Assembly (NCBI GenBank): GCA_029243145.1
Contig: JAQWSQ010000071.1
Span: forward strand, 1 to 64,000
DNA: 64,000 nucleotides
Reading direction: 5' to 3'
Origin: Planctomycetaceae bacterium
GTDB taxonomy: Bacteria; Planctomycetota; Planctomycetia; Planctomycetales; Planctomycetaceae
Position 1 is the first letter of the stretch. The number at the start of each line of letters is the position of its first letter. The translations under genes and the position numbers were made by a program. Shown here one piece after another: positions 39,301-48,310 of the stretch. Below the pieces are notes generated by a model, which was not told where the DNA came from, did not search any database, and was given only the letters and a program-made list of their open reading frames with translations.

Positions 39301-39909
39301 CTCTTCTCCGTCAACAGTGTCGATTTGCAAGATGACTTCGCGTGGCCACTCAATGGGTTGCCAAGGCAGCGCCAAACGTTGCAGGGAAGTCACGGCATGT
39401 GAGGGAAAAACCATGCCGATGATTGCGGCCAGCAACACGCAGCTTGTTGCCAAATATGTTCTTAATCGGACAGGACGCAGATCGATGACATGCAGAAGAT
39501 CGAGGGTCAGAAGTTTTCGAATGGTTCGATCCGCACTTTTGCGTTGCAACGACTCCGAGCCGAAGCGTGCATGATATTGTTCGGAAGTGAATTCCACGGT
39601 ACTCGTTAACTGACCACCCAATTCGGGGATTTTTCGTTCGATCCGTTGCGCCAACCAACGATCAGAAAGCGGGTGTGACAAAGGCTTCCACAATTCGCGA
39701 ACCAGCACCCACAAGCAGAATCCAAAGGCCGATGCGGATAATACCAATCGACCGCTCAAACTATTACCGATGACCAACCAGTCGAGCAGTCCTGAGACCA
39801 GCAGAATCAATACGACACCGGCGATCAATGCGCAGATCCCACCCCTCCACAACGACGAGCGAAGACGTCGTCGGACGGCAGTCAGTTTCAGACGCAACAC
39901 TTCAGGCAT
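36355..39909 (-). CDS. large DUF4175-like membrane protein
   Basis: 1184 residues. Two membrane segments near the N-terminus (about 22-46 and 53-72) and one at about 150-168 resemble the DUF4175 layout. A beta-rich extracytoplasmic part (about 175-510, Ig-like) follows, then a very long Gln/Glu/Leu-rich coiled-coil region (about 530-1184). The gene sits between the VWA gene (43 bp upstream) and the Gln-rich gene (stop and start overlapping), so the three form one operon, probably for an envelope complex; the actual role is unknown. Confidence 0.82.
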   Translation of the reverse strand: MPEVLRLKLTAVRRRLRSSLWRGGICALIAGVVLILLVSGLLDWLVIGNSLSGRLVLSASAFGFCLWVLVRELWKPLSHPLSDRWLAQRIERKIPELGGQLTSTVEFTSEQYHARFGSESLQRKSADRTIRKLLTLDLLHVIDLRPVRLRTYLATSCVLLAAIIGMVFPSHAVTSLQRLALPWQPIEWPREVILQIDTVDGEEIKQDDFENRLFPRGTTLEFHVTNLRGDLPDDLELTIRDAKGEIRREAVPRISGNDRQAAVGQILLPLKDSFEFRITGGDDTKFPWMRVKVVPPPMLSDLQMELISPEYSERESEQISAGPSFVQALIGSQLLITGTANVPLRSANLVTSESDSNPLEISGETAQFSGVLPITTAGSQFYRLQLTDELGISNDSALRLEVIGIADASPQVQIVSPETDQFVTPDARVDISVSANDDVVITYLELSLSPQNDQVEDKTWRQELLKLSDDPQKNFQSHFTISLRELGFQEGDVLRLSLVGRDHLSFEEEHIGIDERLLTLISSTEKQRELAERLQELVDQIERIADRQEILKETFEESGAEKESVPKLMSDQKRLERKLVDDEQSLQAELQQLVDETELNQLEQPRFRKRLSDLQRDFERLEAREFPLLNQYLGRLSSQSLTSQPDTRTHILPDDQTLADPAKVDEWLKKQPRGQQSALLAQLTERQQNKIETLLKDMSGSFSEWKKQQSIQDSLADLIEHQREIADETRRLNSRLLGKSTNRLSDDERNKLQKLSADQLRNQSRLREFQEAIQEEVDGENPQSMVKDLSENVEASNAATQMSDNQRSLRDNHLNEAIERNQSLLQEFQEWDDQLNDRPVTDAELKMQLLDEQSRNLDQLTRKQQQIGDELLKNNGDPQTQNELQSRQDELNREAGRIRRMLDRLQLPKSADAMEAAERPMQKLSEQIEENQSTEDISQEAEQKLADAQDAIEQERQSLESSHQLELLTELLPRLLQIAIHQKQQNQSASLLLEEFTQTSRWNRSLLKKLNDIRYEQQNLLNELDELRTALGEIEAVELALNHVLETMTQSYQTLDSREIETAAVDSMPRSLRQLEILLNVLKRMADDQQADNENDPSDQPAGDEDEQGKQQTIYVELLLLRAVQQQIQEESRELSTREFSEGSNEQTQDEWKRLEAKQAEVLRLLQDILTRQQESQSPVDEVI

Positions 39910-39952
39910 GTTTGAAAAACTTTTCGATAACCAATATTGATCGACACAATGA

Positions 39953-42352
39953 TTATATCAGTTGATGGCGTTTGCGAAGTATCCATTCTGCTGTTAAGAG
40001 ACCAAAAAGCAGAACCAAAAGTTCCCACCGATTCCATAAAGGTCGTGGTGCCAACGCCTCCAGCAGTATTTTTTGCCCGGGAGGGATTAATTCAGGAATT
40101 CGTTTTGCGGTATCAATTGACGCATATCGACCTCCCGTTATTTCAGCCACTTCCTGCAACTCTTTTTGATTGAGATTTCGATCCTTGAGTTCTTGTTGTG
40201 CGAGTTCAATCCGAAAATCGGTTGTGAGGGATTGATTGGTCTCGGCAGATGTCCAAGCGATTTGATAGGTTCCCTCCGGCAGACCGGTGAGTTCTGTGGT
40301 GAAGAGTTCGGGGTGCAAATCCGAGGCAATTAATGGTTTGCGAAACGATTCCGGGCCCGTGAGAGTGATTTGAGGAGAGTTTGCCTCATTGACGAGTGAC
40401 GATTTCAAGCGAACTTGAACGGCCTCACCTCGTTCGTAGATTCGACGGTCCGTCGTGAGCTCTCCCAACTGATCGGTTGCGGAAGAACGAGTCAGATATC
40501 TGAGTGTTTGTAACCAGAAGCGACCGTAGAACTTGTCCTGCGTCAAAAATCTGAGCCGCCACATTTCATCAGTCGCATGAAATAGCACTTTGCCAGTTCC
40601 GAATCGTTGTTCGACCAACATGGGGAGTCCTGGTCGGTCTTCTCCCAGTGGTTCGGTTGTCAACCAGGTCACAGCTCCCGGTTTCAAATGGGGATAAGCC
40701 TGAAAGCGATACCACGGACTCAATTCATCCCAATAAGACGAAGTTCCGGGTTGGTCATCTCCCCAGCGAAATGCGGGTGTGGTTTGTAGACCGGCAATTG
40801 TGGGTCGTGGCTGGAAGCCGCGGTCTTGCCATCGTAGTGGAGGGGCAAACGAAGCTCGTTCGATCTCGATGGGAAAGAGGGATTCGAATGCAGAGCCTTT
40901 CCAGGACTGGGGATTCTTTTGGGGTCCACCGATCAAAATTATGGACAAGCCCTCAACTTCCACAGCCTCTTTCAATAAATTGACAACCCCCGGGCCAACG
41001 TCCTGTGGACCAAGGTCACCCAGAATGATCACGTCGTAAGTATCGATTTGGTCCTTCCGAACGGGGAAACGTCCGGCCAGTTTTTGACCGGAGGGATCTT
41101 GCAAGGATTGCTGCAAGTCTCCACCCAGTAAAACGGAGTCGAGATCAACGCTCGGCTCGCGCTCTAGAAAATGCTTCAGATAGCGATATTCATAGCGAGG
41201 ACGATCTTCGGCCAACAGCACTTTTAAGGGTTGGTCGCGAATGAGAACTTTGCGAATCAATTGGTTGTTGTCTCGGTCTGTCTCATCCGTGAGCGGTGTC
41301 GCTCGAATGACGAATTCGATCTCGCCGGTTAAATCGGGTTGCCATTCGAGAGTGATTGTCTGAGGCTCTTTGCTATCCGAGAAGGTCACATTGTCCGAAA
41401 CAATGACTTCTTGATTCTCTCGAATTTCGATAATCAATTCTGTGGTTTCGCCTTTGAATCCCACATGATCAAGGAGGCATTCAAAGGTGATCAAATCATC
41501 GAGGAAGGCAATCTCGGGGACTCTCACTTCGGCAAGCCGAATGTCGCGAGCAGCCGTCTCACTGCCAATACCTATCGTCCATGCCGAAACACGATCTTTC
41601 TTCAAATCTTCTATCGCGTCGCTCAAACGTCCCATACCAGACGAAGTGTGACCGGTTGCTATCCCGTCACTGACAAGAATGATCGATGAAGGGGGGGTTG
41701 CCTTTAATTCCGAGAGAACCTGTTTAACGGCATCGCCAGGTTTCGTCTCCTGACCCGATGATTCGAGCGTCCGCAACGTTTCCAGTAATTCGGGGAGTTC
41801 CTGCTCGGTTGTGAGTTCACCAGCATGCAGTGAGATCGCTGTCTCGGAAAATCTGTAAACTTTGATTTTGTGAGATTTCAGCAGCGTTTTCAAAAAACGG
41901 GCATCATCGGCCAATAACAGTCCACGACCTATGTTGAGACGTGTCGGCAAATTGGAATTGATAGCATCGAGAGACTGTTTTGCGGCTGCTTGAAGATTGC
42001 GTTGCTTGTATTCATCTTTGAGAGACATGCTTTCTGAGGTATCTACTAAAATCACGATGAGCGGATCGATGGTGCGGTTCACCGAAAGCACGGGCCGGCA
42101 GATCAGTACCAACAGAATAATCAAAACTGCCACACGCAAAGCCATCAACGTGATGCGAGATGATCGTGCTAATTTTCCTGCATCTCGACTGATCACAAAC
42201 AGAATTAAGCCCACCACGCAGACACACGATAACCAGCCGAACCAGTCGGGCATCCAGACTGGCCAAGGAGATTCCCATAGAATCCGCCAAGCAGTCCCCT
42301 CACCCCCGTCAGAAGGTGGGATATCGAGATATCGTTGGAGCCAGACCGGCAA
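39953..42352 (-). CDS. membrane protein with von Willebrand A and GATase-like domains
   Basis: 799 residues from TTG 42352. Two membrane segments (about 38-55 and 68-88) precede a VWA domain with the MIDAS motif DTSES (104-108). A later part (about 385-560, for example VIILGDLGPQDVG) resembles the class-I glutamine-amidotransferase-like fold used in BatA-type and planctomycetal VWA proteins, and a membrane segment ends the protein (about 775-795). It heads the DUF4175-like operon. Function unknown. Confidence 0.82.
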   Translation of the reverse strand: MPVWLQRYLDIPPSDGGEGTAWRILWESPWPVWMPDWFGWLSCVCVVGLILFVISRDAGKLARSSRITLMALRVAVLIILLVLICRPVLSVNRTIDPLIVILVDTSESMSLKDEYKQRNLQAAAKQSLDAINSNLPTRLNIGRGLLLADDARFLKTLLKSHKIKVYRFSETAISLHAGELTTEQELPELLETLRTLESSGQETKPGDAVKQVLSELKATPPSSIILVSDGIATGHTSSGMGRLSDAIEDLKKDRVSAWTIGIGSETAARDIRLAEVRVPEIAFLDDLITFECLLDHVGFKGETTELIIEIRENQEVIVSDNVTFSDSKEPQTITLEWQPDLTGEIEFVIRATPLTDETDRDNNQLIRKVLIRDQPLKVLLAEDRPRYEYRYLKHFLEREPSVDLDSVLLGGDLQQSLQDPSGQKLAGRFPVRKDQIDTYDVIILGDLGPQDVGPGVVNLLKEAVEVEGLSIILIGGPQKNPQSWKGSAFESLFPIEIERASFAPPLRWQDRGFQPRPTIAGLQTTPAFRWGDDQPGTSSYWDELSPWYRFQAYPHLKPGAVTWLTTEPLGEDRPGLPMLVEQRFGTGKVLFHATDEMWRLRFLTQDKFYGRFWLQTLRYLTRSSATDQLGELTTDRRIYERGEAVQVRLKSSLVNEANSPQITLTGPESFRKPLIASDLHPELFTTELTGLPEGTYQIAWTSAETNQSLTTDFRIELAQQELKDRNLNQKELQEVAEITGGRYASIDTAKRIPELIPPGQKILLEALAPRPLWNRWELLVLLFGLLTAEWILRKRHQLI

Positions 42353-42649
42353 GAGATTCGCCTAACAGTTGAAGAGTTATGAGTTTACAAAGAATGATTG
42401 TGGAAAATGTCTCGGGTAGTATGTCACTCTTCCAAGACGATTCAGCAGCTTGTCTCCCACGGAAACTGTTTCCTGCACAGGATTTCGAGCCCTCAGCGTT
42501 GCAATTTTCCTCTCCGCCTAGAATAATCCCTCTCTTGCTCTATCGCGAGAGGAGCTTATTGGTGAAAGAAAATTTCACCAAGTTCGACGCTGCCGACAAT
42601 TGAGTCAGGGAGCGATATTCCACTCGAACCCGTATTGAGAGAATCAACG
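42353..42649. other. divergent intergenic region
   Basis: Holds the leaders of the minus-strand VWA gene and of rpsR. A 74-codon plus frame at 42379-42603 has no motif and is not called. No clear promoter pair or palindrome was found. Confidence 0.4.
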
Positions 42650-42928
42650 ATGCCTACCGTTTCAAAATCCGATCTCCGCAAATTGCGGAAAAAACGTTCA
42701 CGACTTAAGAAGAAGGTGAAATGCCGCTTCTGTCCCGATGGTAAACCGGTTCGCCCGGTCTACATCGACTATAAGGACGTAAACCTGTTGAAGTCCTTGG
42801 TTGACCGTGAAGGCAAAATTTTGCCTCGTCGCAAAACCGGAACTTCTGCTTTGTATCAACGAGCCGTCCGCTCGGCCATCATGCGTGCCCGCTTCATTGG
42901 TATGCTGCCGTTCGTTTCGGAAGACTGA
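42650..42928 (+). CDS. rpsR: 30S ribosomal protein S18
   Basis: 92 residues from ATG 42650 (GAGAG eight bases upstream; the frame extends five codons further to a TTG). The core matches bS18: [37 protein letters not shown] and GMLPF. A CRFC pair at about 24-27 lies where many bS18 proteins carry a CRF motif. It binds 16S rRNA beside S6. The usual neighbours rpsF, ssb and rplI are absent, so the gene is isolated here. Confidence 0.96.
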   Translation: MPTVSKSDLRKLRKKRSRLKKKVKCRFCPDGKPVRPVYIDYKDVNLLKSLVDREGKILPRRKTGTSALYQRAVRSAIMRARFIGMLPFVSED

Positions 42929-42964
42929 ATCACTTCAAACAACAGACGTTTGAAACAATGTGAG

Positions 42965-42999
42965 AACCGGTTTTCATTTCAGAATGAAAGCCGGTTTTT
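42965..42999 (+). terminator. intrinsic terminator after rpsR
   Basis: A 14-bp stem with one G-U pair (42965-42978 with 42983-42996), loop TCAG, followed by TTTTT. It lies 36 bp past the rpsR stop. On the opposite strand no T-run follows. Confidence 0.9.
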
Positions 43000-43016
43000 G
43001 CTTGCGCGAAACTGGC

Positions 43017-44306
43017 TCACACTTCCGGTAGTTCGAATCCTTTGCGGTAGGTGCGACCGAGAAGTTGATTGGCTTCGACATCATTAGTGATCTGTTCTTT
43101 TTCGCCGTCCCATTGCAGTGTCTTCTGAGTTCTCCAGGCGATGTTTGCCAGATGACACAACGAGGTACTGCGATGATTGATTTCGACATCCGCATTCGGA
43201 GGCTCGCGCGTCTCCAGACAATCGAGAAAGTTACCCAGGTGAGCGAGTTCTCGTTCGGCACCCGGTTCTTTTTCGATCTCTTTTGTCCCGCGATAAATTT
43301 TGTAGCCGCTGCTACCAAGAACGAGTGAGGCTTCGGAGCCGTAAAAAGCGATCCCGAAGCTTGAGTCTTCGATGCCTCGTCGGCACCAAGTGCGATGCTC
43401 CCATTGAATGACGCCGTCGTCAAAATCGAATTGGGCCAATTGTGTATCGGGTGTTTCCTGATCGTCATCGAAGAAATATTTTCCGCCACCGCACGAAATG
43501 CGAGTGGGTGCATTCATCCCCATTCCCCAGCGTGCGATATCGAGGGCATGGATGCCGTTGTTGCCGCATTCACCCGTTCCGTAATCCCAGCGCCAATGCC
43601 AGTGGTAAGGAATGAGGTTTTCTTTGTAATCGTTTCCAGGTCCGGGTCCGGCCCACAAATTGAAATCGAGAGATGAAGGTGGCTCGGTCACGTCTTTATA
43701 GCCAATGTTTGGTCGCGTGCTATTGATCCAACAGCGCGCCATGTTCACATCGCCCAAACGACCAGATTTGACGGTTTCGATGGCCTTCTGAAAATCAGCA
43801 CCACTGCGGCGTTGTGTCCCAGTGCCGACAATCCGTTTGTATTTGCGAGCTGCATCCACAGCGCGTCGGCCTTCAATGACATTATGAGAGACGGGCTTCT
43901 CGCAATAGACATCTTTGCCCGCTTCACACGCCAGAATCGTCGCTAAAGAATGCCAATGATCGGGAGCCGAACAAACGAGGACATCCCAGTCGTCCTGGTC
44001 GAGGACTGTGCGGAAATCGTCGATCACTTTTGGTTCTTCACGACCTCGATCGGTCACCATTTTGACTGCCGAAGCGGTGACGTTTTTGTCGGGGTCGGCG
44101 ATATAAGCGATTTCGACATGATTGAACGTAAGAAACCCTTTGATCAATTGTTTGCCGCGACCGTTAACACCCATCACGAGCATCCGAACCGGTTTTCGTC
44201 CGGCAGCGGTTGTTTCCGTTTCTGCTTGTGCAGACCGATTGAGGATCAATGCGGATGAGGCTGCGGCAGACGTTGTCAGAAAATGCCGTCGATTTTGTTC
44301 AGACAT
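43017..44306 (-). CDS. Gfo/Idh/MocA family oxidoreductase, exported
   Basis: 429 residues. The N-terminus QNRRHFLTTSAAASSALIL is a Tat-type signal, so it is exported folded, usual for planctomycetal members. The NAD-binding Rossmann motif is VMGVNGRGKQLI (about 44-55), and EKP (136-138) is the family dinucleotide motif. The C-terminal domain (about 165-420) is the beta-sheet substrate-binding part. The substrate is probably a sugar or inositol derivative, not inferable here. Confidence 0.9.
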   Translation of the reverse strand: MSEQNRRHFLTTSAAASSALILNRSAQAETETTAAGRKPVRMLVMGVNGRGKQLIKGFLTFNHVEIAYIADPDKNVTASAVKMVTDRGREEPKVIDDFRTVLDQDDWDVLVCSAPDHWHSLATILACEAGKDVYCEKPVSHNVIEGRRAVDAARKYKRIVGTGTQRRSGADFQKAIETVKSGRLGDVNMARCWINSTRPNIGYKDVTEPPSSLDFNLWAGPGPGNDYKENLIPYHWHWRWDYGTGECGNNGIHALDIARWGMGMNAPTRISCGGGKYFFDDDQETPDTQLAQFDFDDGVIQWEHRTWCRRGIEDSSFGIAFYGSEASLVLGSSGYKIYRGTKEIEKEPGAERELAHLGNFLDCLETREPPNADVEINHRSTSLCHLANIAWRTQKTLQWDGEKEQITNDVEANQLLGRTYRKGFELPEV

Positions 44307-44372
44307 GAGTGTTCCTTTTGAAGACGGGTTGTCGTCGTCGTGAGTACGGGCGAACGCACATCGATCAGAGAT

Positions 44373-45467
44373 TTATTTCAGTCCGCGTTTCCAGTCCGCG
44401 ATAAATAATTGAGCCGATCCATCTGGCCCACGTTTGGTGGCAGTCCACATCAGTTTTGTGCCGTCGGGGCTGAAGACCGGAAGCACGTCGGCGGCAATAT
44501 GATCGGTCACTTGTGTGATCTTGCCACCTTGGAATTCGGTATCTGTCCAACTTGTTTCCATCATCCAAAGATCGAAGTTGGCTCCGCGAGGACCGCGGGA
44601 ATAGTCGGCTCCCGACCAGATGATGTAATCGCCACTGGGATGGAAGTACGGACACCAGTTGACTTGCTTCAAGTTATTGGTGAGGCGAATGTCATGTTTT
44701 CCATCAACAGAAACCGCCCGCACTTGAAGCATGTCTTCTTCTTCTCGGTCACTGCGGAAGATCACCCATTTATTATCGGGAGAGAAAAATGGTCCGCCGT
44801 CGTAACCGGGTTGATTGACGATTTGCTTCACATTGCCACCATCGGCATCCATGATGAAAATGTCGGGGTCACCATCGCGAGTTGAGGTAAACACAATTTG
44901 CTTTCCATCGGATGAGTAACTTCCTTCGGCATCGTATCCGGCAGATTCCGTCAGACGCGTCAAACCGGTCCCGTTGATTTTTGTCACATAAATTTCCATA
45001 TGAGGATCAAAGTCCCATTCGTAACGGCGTCGGCCACCGGCAGCGGCCAATTCTCGGGCTTTCAATTCTGTCGCATCGATTTCAGGATCGGAATGGGACG
45101 AGGCAAACATGATCGATTTCATGTCGGGTGTGAAGTAGGCGCAAGTTGTACGTCCTCGACCAGTGCTGATGCGACGGGGAACCCGTTCGTCCAATTTTTG
45201 AACATAGATTTGATAAAACGGATAACCAACGGGATACGCCTGATAGACCACCCATTCGCCGTCGCTTGAAAAATAACCTTCACCCGCGCGTGGGAGCCCC
45301 ATGGTGACCTGTCGCAAGTTGGTCATGTGTTCGGACTCAAGCTCGGACAATTCGAGATACTCTACGGCAGGGCTCTGCTCTTTTTCGGCGGGAGGTTGTC
45401 CCCATGCTGAAAGATTCAGGAGCAGAACAGGGAGGCAGTAAATCGCAGGAATCAAGCGGGCAATCAT
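44373..45467 (-). CDS. TolB-like PD40 beta-propeller protein, secreted
   Basis: 364 residues from ATG 45467, where a signal peptide begins (MIARLIPAIYCLPVLLL); the open frame runs 45 codons further upstream. Five or six WD40-like PD40 repeats are visible (GYFSSDGEWVVYQ, AYFTPDMKSIMFAS, GSYSSDGKQIVFTS, PFFSPDNKWVIFRS, VFSPDGTKLMWTA), forming a propeller. It follows the kinase-caspase gene by 68 bp on the same strand and may belong to the same operon. The ligand is unknown. Confidence 0.88.
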   Translation of the reverse strand: MIARLIPAIYCLPVLLLNLSAWGQPPAEKEQSPAVEYLELSELESEHMTNLRQVTMGLPRAGEGYFSSDGEWVVYQAYPVGYPFYQIYVQKLDERVPRRISTGRGRTTCAYFTPDMKSIMFASSHSDPEIDATELKARELAAAGGRRRYEWDFDPHMEIYVTKINGTGLTRLTESAGYDAEGSYSSDGKQIVFTSTRDGDPDIFIMDADGGNVKQIVNQPGYDGGPFFSPDNKWVIFRSDREEEDMLQVRAVSVDGKHDIRLTNNLKQVNWCPYFHPSGDYIIWSGADYSRGPRGANFDLWMMETSWTDTEFQGGKITQVTDHIAADVLPVFSPDGTKLMWTATKRGPDGSAQLFIADWKRGLK

Positions 45468-45535
45468 GATGGTGTGTCCCGAGTGGAATGATTGGAATTG
45501 ATACAAAATTATAACAGAAATACCAATGTGGGCTG

Positions 45536-48217
45536 TTAAGGGGATGGCTGATGGATTGTGGGGGTTTGAGTTTTTCCGGCGGGTGTTTTGCTGGGCAGAC
45601 AATCAGTCAGAAACTTGTCAAGTTCTTCGGCGGTCAATCGAAGGTCGTGATTGCTGTCCGCGGAACCTCGAAAAGCCTCTGCGAGACACAGTGCAAACAA
45701 GCCGTATCCTTCGTCGGGATGTTCGAGACTTTTCTGATCGGCCTGGCAAGCAGCGATCAAAGTGGTCGACTTGGCTCCCGGCATCAAATACTTGAGTGCC
45801 TCTCCCGAAGATGGTTGGCTTTGCAGACCTTGTTTGGCTTCATCGCTACAAACTTCCAGAAACAAAAACTTATTGGTTGAACTGGAATTTTCCAGAGGCT
45901 CCAAAAGTTTCAGTAATGATAGACCTGTCTCGGCCAGGTTGTCTCGATGGGTATCTTTGACCGCCAGGTAAATATTCTGATCCTGAGTTTGATAAGCGTG
46001 TCCTTTGACGAACACCAGAACTTGTGAATCACGGCGTGAAAACGAGACCGTTTCGTTGATCACCTTCGTGATTTCGGCTTTGGTTTCGTCGATGAGCACC
46101 ACGACACGATCTGCTGCAAACGCATAACGACTGACTAAAGCGGTTTTCAATAACTCGACATCGCGAACCGCGTTACTCGCTGGGGTCAATGTTTGATCGG
46201 TGTAAGATTCATTGGCAATAAGAATCGCCCAGCGATCATTGAGGATGGGACGTTTGGCGTCGACGGCCACTGGTCGAGGGGGACTTGCAGAATCGTCCCA
46301 AGAGATGATCAATCGATCAAATTGTCGAAGATCACCGGGGGTTGCTTTGCTGCTGTTCACGGTGACTTCGCTGGAGTCGTCCAGCGAGAACGAAATTTTT
46401 TGTCGGTCATCCTGCGTCAACGAAAACTGGCCATCCTCAATCGATTGAATGACTCCACCAGTTTGACGTTCTTCGCGAGTCACCAGAATTTCGCGAATTT
46501 CCACATCATAAACGATTCGGATGCGATCCCCTTCTTCAAGATCGGCAACATCCATATTCAGTTTTTCAGTGCCAGAACCGTTTTGTTGAATGAGCACGTC
46601 TTCAGCAAGAGGCAATATTGTGGCGGTTCCCGAAGATTCTGAACGACCGAAACGGACCGTCAATTCGGGCGGGGAAGACATTTTGATTTGTGAAATGTAT
46701 CCAGTCATCTCTTCTGGTCGCAGTGAAACCAACTCGCTCATCATTCTTCCGCTACTTCCGGTGACATCGGGAAGATGCCGCACGCGTACCATGTCGCCGT
46801 CTTTGAGTTCGACGAGTTGCTTTTGTTGGTTATTGATTTTGATTCGTGGACGTTCCGGGACACGCAAAGAGAGAGAACCTCGTTCGGGGCCTTCTTCAAT
46901 CTCAATGGTGATGCGTTTACGCTGCATGTCTCGCGACACCAATCGACCGTAGGTTACTTCCGGGCGATCAACGGTGATCGACAATTGAAACTTGCCTTCC
47001 CCCACTTCGCGTTTCTCAATAATGACACGGTCAAGTTTCTCAATTTCTCTCAGCAAAATGTTTTCGTCGTTATTACGAAAATAGATCAGCGGTGATTCCC
47101 CGACTTTGATTTCTTCAACTCCTGTGAAATGAACATCGTTATAAATAATCACGTTGTTCTCGAGATCAATGTCCCTCACATATCCCACCAAGCGGGGTGC
47201 TTTCGATTGCTGACCGTCTGCTGAATCATCATTTCCTCCCATGAAAAACATCGAAAGTGAAATGATCATGGAAAGCGCAAATGCTCCACCAATGATCATC
47301 AGCCTTTTTTTCTCGGCGGGAGTTCGGTTGCCTTCTCCGTCGTTTTCCTGATCAAGAGATTCCGAGGCGTCTAGTGCCGGTCGAACACTTGTCAGGTTGG
47401 CATCAATATTCAGATCGGAAAGTGCTTCATCGGCCGATTTGTATCGGTTCTTTTGATCTTTTGTGGTGAGTTTCTGGATCACGTGCTGAAGGTCTTCGGG
47501 GACACCCTCTAACACACGATTGATTTCGGGCAACTTTCGGTCGGGAGCCGCATGCCACATCATCCAGGCAATTTGTTCGTTGCTTCCAAAGGCCGACAAG
47601 CCAGGAAACAGACTGTCAAAATTGGTTCCACACAATAATTCGTACGCGCTGAAACCGAGCGAATATAAATCGCTAGCAGGTCCAATCTCACCGAAATCGT
47701 CCGAAACGGTTTCGGGTGCCATGTATTTTGTCGTTCCCTTGAGCAACTCTCCTTCGGAGTCGCTGGCACGTCGCGCCAATCCAAAGTCACCCAGTTTGAT
47801 ACGACGGCGGGCATCGAGCATCAAATTGGCCGGTTTGATGTCTCCATGAACAATTCCTTGCGAATGGAGATACTTAAGGGCTCGTAAACTGTGAGCAAGC
47901 GTCGTTCGCAACGATTTTAAATCCATCTGTCGACCGCTGATTCGGTCTCGCAGATTGGCTTGCATCAATTCGAGGATCACCCAGCCTTTCTCGCGATCCA
48001 AGTCGAACAAAGTGACGATGTTCGGGTGTTGCAGAGAGGCGAGAAGTTGCGATTCCTGCCAATACCGTTCGAGATGCTGAGGTTCGTCCAAAAACTTTTC
48101 GTTAATTTGACGAATAGCCACCTCGCGACCGAGTTCGAGATCGCGGGCGCGAAAGACGGTCGCATACGATCCCGTGCCGATCTTTTCCAATAGCTGGTAG
48201 CGATCTTCCAAACTCAC
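45536..48217 (-). CDS. serine/threonine kinase - beta-repeat - caspase-fold fusion protein
   Basis: 893 residues from GTG 48217, chosen over the upstream frame start because AGGAG lies seven bases before it. Kinase domain (about 5-270): GTGSYATVF, beta-3 position reads VAIR (Arg36 instead of Lys), HGDIKPAN (Asp126), DFG (144-146). One membrane segment (about 306-326). Then four similar beta-rich repeats (about 343-402, 424-492, 506-583, 588-653), three ending in GDxV/I or close variants. The C-terminal caspase fold (about 662-870) keeps a His740 (KGHAYQ) and Cys790 (LEVCSDE) 50 apart, as the catalytic dyad. The kinase faces inside; the caspase part is predicted outside the cytoplasm. Confidence 0.85.
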   Translation of the reverse strand: MSLEDRYQLLEKIGTGSYATVFRARDLELGREVAIRQINEKFLDEPQHLERYWQESQLLASLQHPNIVTLFDLDREKGWVILELMQANLRDRISGRQMDLKSLRTTLAHSLRALKYLHSQGIVHGDIKPANLMLDARRRIKLGDFGLARRASDSEGELLKGTTKYMAPETVSDDFGEIGPASDLYSLGFSAYELLCGTNFDSLFPGLSAFGSNEQIAWMMWHAAPDRKLPEINRVLEGVPEDLQHVIQKLTTKDQKNRYKSADEALSDLNIDANLTSVRPALDASESLDQENDGEGNRTPAEKKRLMIIGGAFALSMIISLSMFFMGGNDDSADGQQSKAPRLVGYVRDIDLENNVIIYNDVHFTGVEEIKVGESPLIYFRNNDENILLREIEKLDRVIIEKREVGEGKFQLSITVDRPEVTYGRLVSRDMQRKRITIEIEEGPERGSLSLRVPERPRIKINNQQKQLVELKDGDMVRVRHLPDVTGSSGRMMSELVSLRPEEMTGYISQIKMSSPPELTVRFGRSESSGTATILPLAEDVLIQQNGSGTEKLNMDVADLEEGDRIRIVYDVEIREILVTREERQTGGVIQSIEDGQFSLTQDDRQKISFSLDDSSEVTVNSSKATPGDLRQFDRLIISWDDSASPPRPVAVDAKRPILNDRWAILIANESYTDQTLTPASNAVRDVELLKTALVSRYAFAADRVVVLIDETKAEITKVINETVSFSRRDSQVLVFVKGHAYQTQDQNIYLAVKDTHRDNLAETGLSLLKLLEPLENSSSTNKFLFLEVCSDEAKQGLQSQPSSGEALKYLMPGAKSTTLIAACQADQKSLEHPDEGYGLFALCLAEAFRGSADSNHDLRLTAEELDKFLTDCLPSKTPAGKTQTPTIHQPSP

Positions 48218-48310
48218 GCACACTCTCCTGCGAGGCAATGATGACAGTCTTTCAGGACTGTTTCGTAACTCCCTCTCAACGACGAATTTGCGAAGAGAGC
48301 TTCTGCCATT

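Noticed and set aside
42379-42603. 74-codon plus frame upstream of rpsR
   Set aside because: No motif, composition unlike neighbouring genes, no ribosome-binding site.
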